DNA of 8,371 bases from Candidatus Latescibacterota bacterium. GTDB taxonomy: Bacteria; Latescibacterota; MVCY01; DTYK01. Position numbers and translations under genes: made by a program. Below are positions 6,528 through 8,371 of the stretch, in pieces. Below the pieces are notes generated by a model, which was not told the origin of the DNA, did not search any database, and saw only the letters and a list, made by a program, of their open reading frames with translations. The stretch spans positions 1-8,371 of the forward strand of contig DTYK01000153.1 of assembly GCA_012961925.1 (NCBI GenBank), given 5' to 3'. How positions within the stretch are numbered: the first letter of the stretch is position 1; every line of letters begins with the position of its first letter.

Positions 6528-6794
6528 CTATTTCTCAACAACAGCCAGGATGTCGTCCTCAGGCATGATGAGAAGATCCTCACCATCAATCCTCACCTCA
6601 GTGCCTGCATACTTGCCGTAAATAACGGTATCTCCGACCTTTACGGTCAAATCCTCGTCGGTACCTACTGCCCTTACCTCACCTTCCTGAGGTTTATCCT
6701 TGGCAGTATCGGGGATGATTATCCCCCCCTTTACCTCCTCGGATTCCTCAATCGGCTTCACCAACACACGATCACCAAGGGGCTTCACCTTCAT
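6528..6794 (-). CDS. groES: GroES (Hsp10) co-chaperonin, short form
   Basis: The lid of the GroEL chamber. At 88 aa it is 6-9 residues shorter than most GroES. It starts MKVKPLGDRVLVK, has a normal mobile loop with the GroEL-binding hydrophobic tripeptide in GGIIIPDTAK (23-32), and ends in LIMPEDDILAVVEK. The shortening is local: where homologues read roughly AVG-G-x7-10-PL-x-VKVGD, this protein reads AVGTDEDLTVKVGD (42-55), so the beta-hairpin forming the dome roof is missing. Start is decided by a strong AAAGGAGGTGA (6811-6801) 9 nt before the ATG. The gene has its own promoter and CIRCE just upstream and groEL 14 nt downstream. Confidence 0.97.
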   Translation of the reverse strand: MKVKPLGDRVLVKPIEESEEVKGGIIIPDTAKDKPQEGEVRAVGTDEDLTVKVGDTVIYGKYAGTEVRIDGEDLLIMPEDDILAVVEK

Positions 6795-6812
6795 ATACGC
6801 TCACCTCCTTTG

Positions 6813-6839
6813 TTAGCACTTTTCGAAGAGGAGTGCTAA
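6813..6839 (-). promoter_or_regulatory. CIRCE operator (HrcA binding site)
   Basis: On the minus strand TTAGCACTC (6839-6831), nine bases, then AAGTGCTAA (6821-6813). This matches the CIRCE consensus TTAGCACTC-N9-GAGTGCTAA with one mismatch, in the second arm. It abuts the -10 box and covers the predicted transcription start, between promoter and groES ribosome site, as is usual. HrcA bound here would repress groESL, with relief on heat shock. hrcA itself is not in the window. Confidence 0.96.
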
Positions 6840-6867
6840 ATATACAAAACCTCAAACTATCCTGCAA
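6839..6867 (-). promoter_or_regulatory. Housekeeping-type promoter of groESL
   Basis: TTGCAG (6867-6862) is separated by 17 nt from TATATT (6844-6839). The -10 matches five of six, the -35 only three of six, but spacing and position directly before CIRCE support it. Transcription would start inside CIRCE near 6832. This fits HrcA repression of a sigma-70 promoter and argues against a dedicated heat-shock sigma factor. Confidence 0.65.
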
Positions 6868-6916
6868 CTCCTCAAAATCCGGTTCTGGGCAAAATAGCGC
6901 CGTCTTTCTTTCAATT

Positions 6917-7714
6917 TTAGAGTTGTTCTCTCTTTTTTTCGCATTTTCCCTTTTCTACGCGTTTGTGGACTATCTGCAGCCCCTTTAGCACCAAAAAAGG
7001 GTCGATGGTGCTGACGGACCTGGACCTTTTGAGCAGGGGATCAGCAAGCCCACCGGTGGCGACGACCTTCGTTTCGGTGCTCAGTTCATCGGCTATTCTT
7101 TGGGTGAGGCCATCGATCAGTTCTACTGTACCATAGGTGAGTCCGGATTTCAGACAGTCCTGGGTGGATCTGCCGATCACCTGTGGTGGAAACTCGGGTT
7201 CTATAAAAGGAAGGAGGTCTGTCTTTTGCAGGAGGGCTTCTGCGCAGAGCCCTGGCCCTGCAGCGATAACCCCACCTAAAAATTCCCCATCCCCCGAAAC
7301 GACATTAAACGTGACGGCTGTCCCGATGTCTACAACTATCGTTGGTCCACCATAGATGTTATACGCGGCAACCACCCCAAGCAGTCTGTCGATGCCGACA
7401 GCCTCGGGCGGGTTGTAACAGATCTTAATTCCAAGATCAGATCGGTGTGTGACAAAATATGGCTCTTTTTGAAACGTCTCTCGCAACAGAGCTGAGAAGA
7501 CACTGGATAGGTCTCTGACCACCGATGCAACCATAACGTCGCCAATATCCTTGGGAAAGATATTTCGGTACCTTAAGGCTGACAGGAGATCGACTTCATA
7601 CGCCTCCGCTGACCTGGTTAGGTCTGATTTAAAGGTCCAGTGATGGATCAGTTCTCCTGCCTTAAAAAGACCAAGATGTATGTTTGAGTTGCCTATTTCG
7701 AGGGCCAGCAGCAT
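6917..7714 (-). CDS. coaX: Type III pantothenate kinase
   Basis: 265 aa, normal for CoaX, which phosphorylates pantothenate with ATP in the first step of coenzyme A synthesis. The ASKHA-fold motifs are in order: EIGNSN (6-11), GIDR (107-110, catalytic-base Asp109), DIGTAVT (129-135), GGVIAAGPGL (147-156) and TGG (220-222). Two positions depart from the usual consensus: residue 6 is Glu where DxGN(T/S) is the rule, and the GGxIxPG motif has Ala in place of Pro (residue 152). The tail after about residue 252 is a charged run (KRVEKGKCEKKREQL). The ATG at 7714 begins 2 nt after the stop of the GcvH-like gene, with GGGAAG as ribosome site inside that gene, so the two are translationally coupled. 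No terminator is seen after its stop. Confidence 0.93.
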   Translation of the reverse strand: MLLALEIGNSNIHLGLFKAGELIHHWTFKSDLTRSAEAYEVDLLSALRYRNIFPKDIGDVMVASVVRDLSSVFSALLRETFQKEPYFVTHRSDLGIKICYNPPEAVGIDRLLGVVAAYNIYGGPTIVVDIGTAVTFNVVSGDGEFLGGVIAAGPGLCAEALLQKTDLLPFIEPEFPPQVIGRSTQDCLKSGLTYGTVELIDGLTQRIADELSTETKVVATGGLADPLLKRSRSVSTIDPFLVLKGLQIVHKRVEKGKCEKKREQL

Positions 7715-7716
7715 AA

Positions 7717-8094
7717 TTATCTTCCCGTCATACTCTCATATTCCTCTGCCGCCATCAATGAGTCTAACTCCCTGGAATCACTGAGTCGGATCTTGACCAT
7801 CCAGCCTTCTCCATACGGGTCGTTTTTGGCCAGGCCTGGGTCATCCCTGAGGGATTCATTAACCTCTAAAATCTCCCCTGACAGTGGTGCAAGAAGTTCA
7901 TAAACTGTCTCTACCCCTCCTATTGTGCCGAGAAGATCACCCTGGGTCACCTTCTCCCCTACCTCAGGAAGATCGACAAGGAGTATATCACCAAGTTCTT
8001 CCTGGATGTACTCGGTCATCCCTATTGTGGCGGTTTCTCCTTCAGAAAGCACCCAGGCATGGCCATCTGAAAAAAGCAGTTCTTTTAGAGCCAT
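7717..8094 (-). CDS. GcvH-like protein lacking the lipoyl-lysine
   Basis: 125 aa, matching glycine cleavage H protein nearly end to end: HAWV (12-15), IGMTEYIQEELGDILLVDLP (24-43), the hairpin region GTIGGVETVYELLAPLSG (56-73), then EVNESL and the C-terminal DPYGEGWMVKI (92-102). In true H proteins the hairpin reads GTxESVKTVSELYAPVSG and its Lys carries lipoate. Aligned without gaps, that Lys is Glu62 here (GAG at 7911-7909) and the preceding Glu-Ser is Gly59-Gly60; no other lysine lies between residues 50 and 89. The protein should not be lipoylated and cannot serve as the ordinary aminomethyl carrier. No gcvT or gcvP is nearby; it sits between accC and coaX. The frame extends upstream to 8187, but the ATG at 8094 follows AAGGAGG by 4 nt and begins at the conserved N-terminus. 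Fold assignment is firm; role unknown. Confidence 0.85.
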   Translation of the reverse strand: MALKELLFSDGHAWVLSEGETATIGMTEYIQEELGDILLVDLPEVGEKVTQGDLLGTIGGVETVYELLAPLSGEILEVNESLRDDPGLAKNDPYGEGWMVKIRLSDSRELDSLMAAEEYESMTGR

Positions 8095-8137
8095 ACTTCC
8101 TCCTTCTTCCCATGGTTTTCCTTCGGTTGACGTTTCC

Positions 8138-8175
8138 CCAAAAAGCCTCCCGCTACATTGTGAAGTACTTTTTGG
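8138..8175 (-). repeat. Inverted repeat in the accC to gcvH-like gap
   Basis: CCAAAAAG (minus strand 8175-8168) and CTTTTTGG (8145-8138) are perfect 8-bp complements separated by 22 nt. The AT-rich stem with a long loop is a weak structure. Its second arm has a T-run, but the stem lacks the GC content of a terminator. It may be fortuitous. Confidence 0.25.
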
Positions 8176-8208
8176 TCCTATTATCACTCCCGAGATACCC
8201 CTCTCCGT

Positions 8209-8371
8209 TCAGACACTGGCTTCTCCCGTCGGTGGGGAATTTGAACCTTCTACCAATTGGCCCACAAGGTTCAGCCTCTCGACGTAATCAGTATTCATGC
8301 CTCCCTGTCTGAAACAAGGGTCTCTCATAACCCTTTGGTGGAAAGGAATTGTGGTCTTGATCCCTTCTATT
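8209..8371 (-). CDS. accC: Biotin carboxylase (AccC), C-terminal end
   Basis: The last 53 codons before a TGA at 8211-8209; the gene continues beyond the window. The encoded IEGIKTTIPFHQRVMRDPCF, followed by RQGGMNTDYVERL, matches the extreme C-terminus of the biotin carboxylase subunit (E. coli AccC has IDGIKTN...HxGGTNIHYLEK in this place). AccC carboxylates biotin on the carrier protein AccB, the first step of malonyl-CoA and fatty-acid synthesis. About 20 residues after VERL (ending PPTGEASV) form a poorly conserved tail. A pyruvate or propionyl-CoA carboxylase biotin-carboxylase domain would look similar here, but the ending shortly after this motif indicates a stand-alone subunit. The GcvH-like start is 114 nt downstream in the same direction with no clear terminator, so cotranscription is possible. 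Confidence 0.85.
   Translation of the reverse strand, partial: IEGIKTTIPFHQRVMRDPCFRQGGMNTDYVERLNLVGQLVEGSNSPPTGEASV

Noticed and set aside
5848..6621. A 257-codon plus-strand frame opposite groEL and groES
   Set aside because: It is antisense to two highly conserved chaperonin genes, crosses both of them, and resembles no protein; it is a mirror of their codon bias.
6870..6916. Terminator between coaX and groES
   Set aside because: Only a 3-4-bp GGC/GCC pairing is found (around 6888-6902), too weak to call.
7891..7902. Lipoyl-Lys replaced by Tyr with a three-residue deletion in the GcvH-like protein
   Set aside because: My first alignment; anchoring on GTI and on YAP/LAP gives an ungapped match in which Lys corresponds to Glu62, so no deletion is needed.
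8095..8187. 31 additional N-terminal residues for the GcvH-like protein
   Set aside because: The stretch includes the AAGGAGG ribosome site of the ATG at 8094 and is not part of the H-protein family.

Overview
The window reads as chromosomal DNA of a diderm (Gram-negative-type) bacterium, and every convincing gene lies on the minus strand, so transcription runs from high to low coordinates. The diderm call rests on a PorV/PorQ-type outer-membrane beta-barrel protein with a signal peptide. A CIRCE operator before groES implies HrcA-type heat-shock control. Composition looks fairly balanced between GC and AT. The lineage cannot be fixed from this window; the mix of type III pantothenate kinase, CIRCE-controlled groESL, a PorV-like protein and a TldD/TldE pair fits many deltaproteobacterial, nitrospirotal and candidate-phylum genomes. 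There are no mobile elements, tRNAs, rRNAs or CRISPR arrays.

Layout in transcription order. (1) 8371-6917: the 3' end of accC (biotin carboxylase subunit of acetyl-CoA carboxylase), then a gcvH-like gene, then coaX, the last two only 2 nt apart. (2) 6867-4805: a complete groESL unit with sigma-70-like promoter, CIRCE, groES, groEL and an intrinsic terminator. (3) 4803-4441: a 450-bp gene-free stretch holding that terminator, a palindrome-rich block, a very good promoter with a dyad over it, and a long 5'-leader hairpin. (4) 4440-637: the PorV-like gene, then tldD and tldE, 11 nt apart, encoding the two subunits of the TldD/E metalloprotease. (5) 525-1: the N-terminal 175 codons of an M50 (site-2-protease type) membrane metalloprotease running off the window.

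The genes fall into a metabolic block (fatty-acid and CoA synthesis), a folding block (GroESL) and an envelope/proteolysis block (PorV-like, TldD/E, M50).

The most notable departures from the ordinary are: the GcvH-like protein keeps the H-protein fold signature but has Glu where the lipoyl-lysine should be, with the flanking Glu-Ser also replaced by Gly-Gly; GroES lacks the roof hairpin found in typical homologues; CoaX has Glu for Asp in its first catalytic motif; and the PorV-like gene has an elaborate leader with a strong but displaced Shine-Dalgarno sequence. No wholly new multi-gene system is evident.
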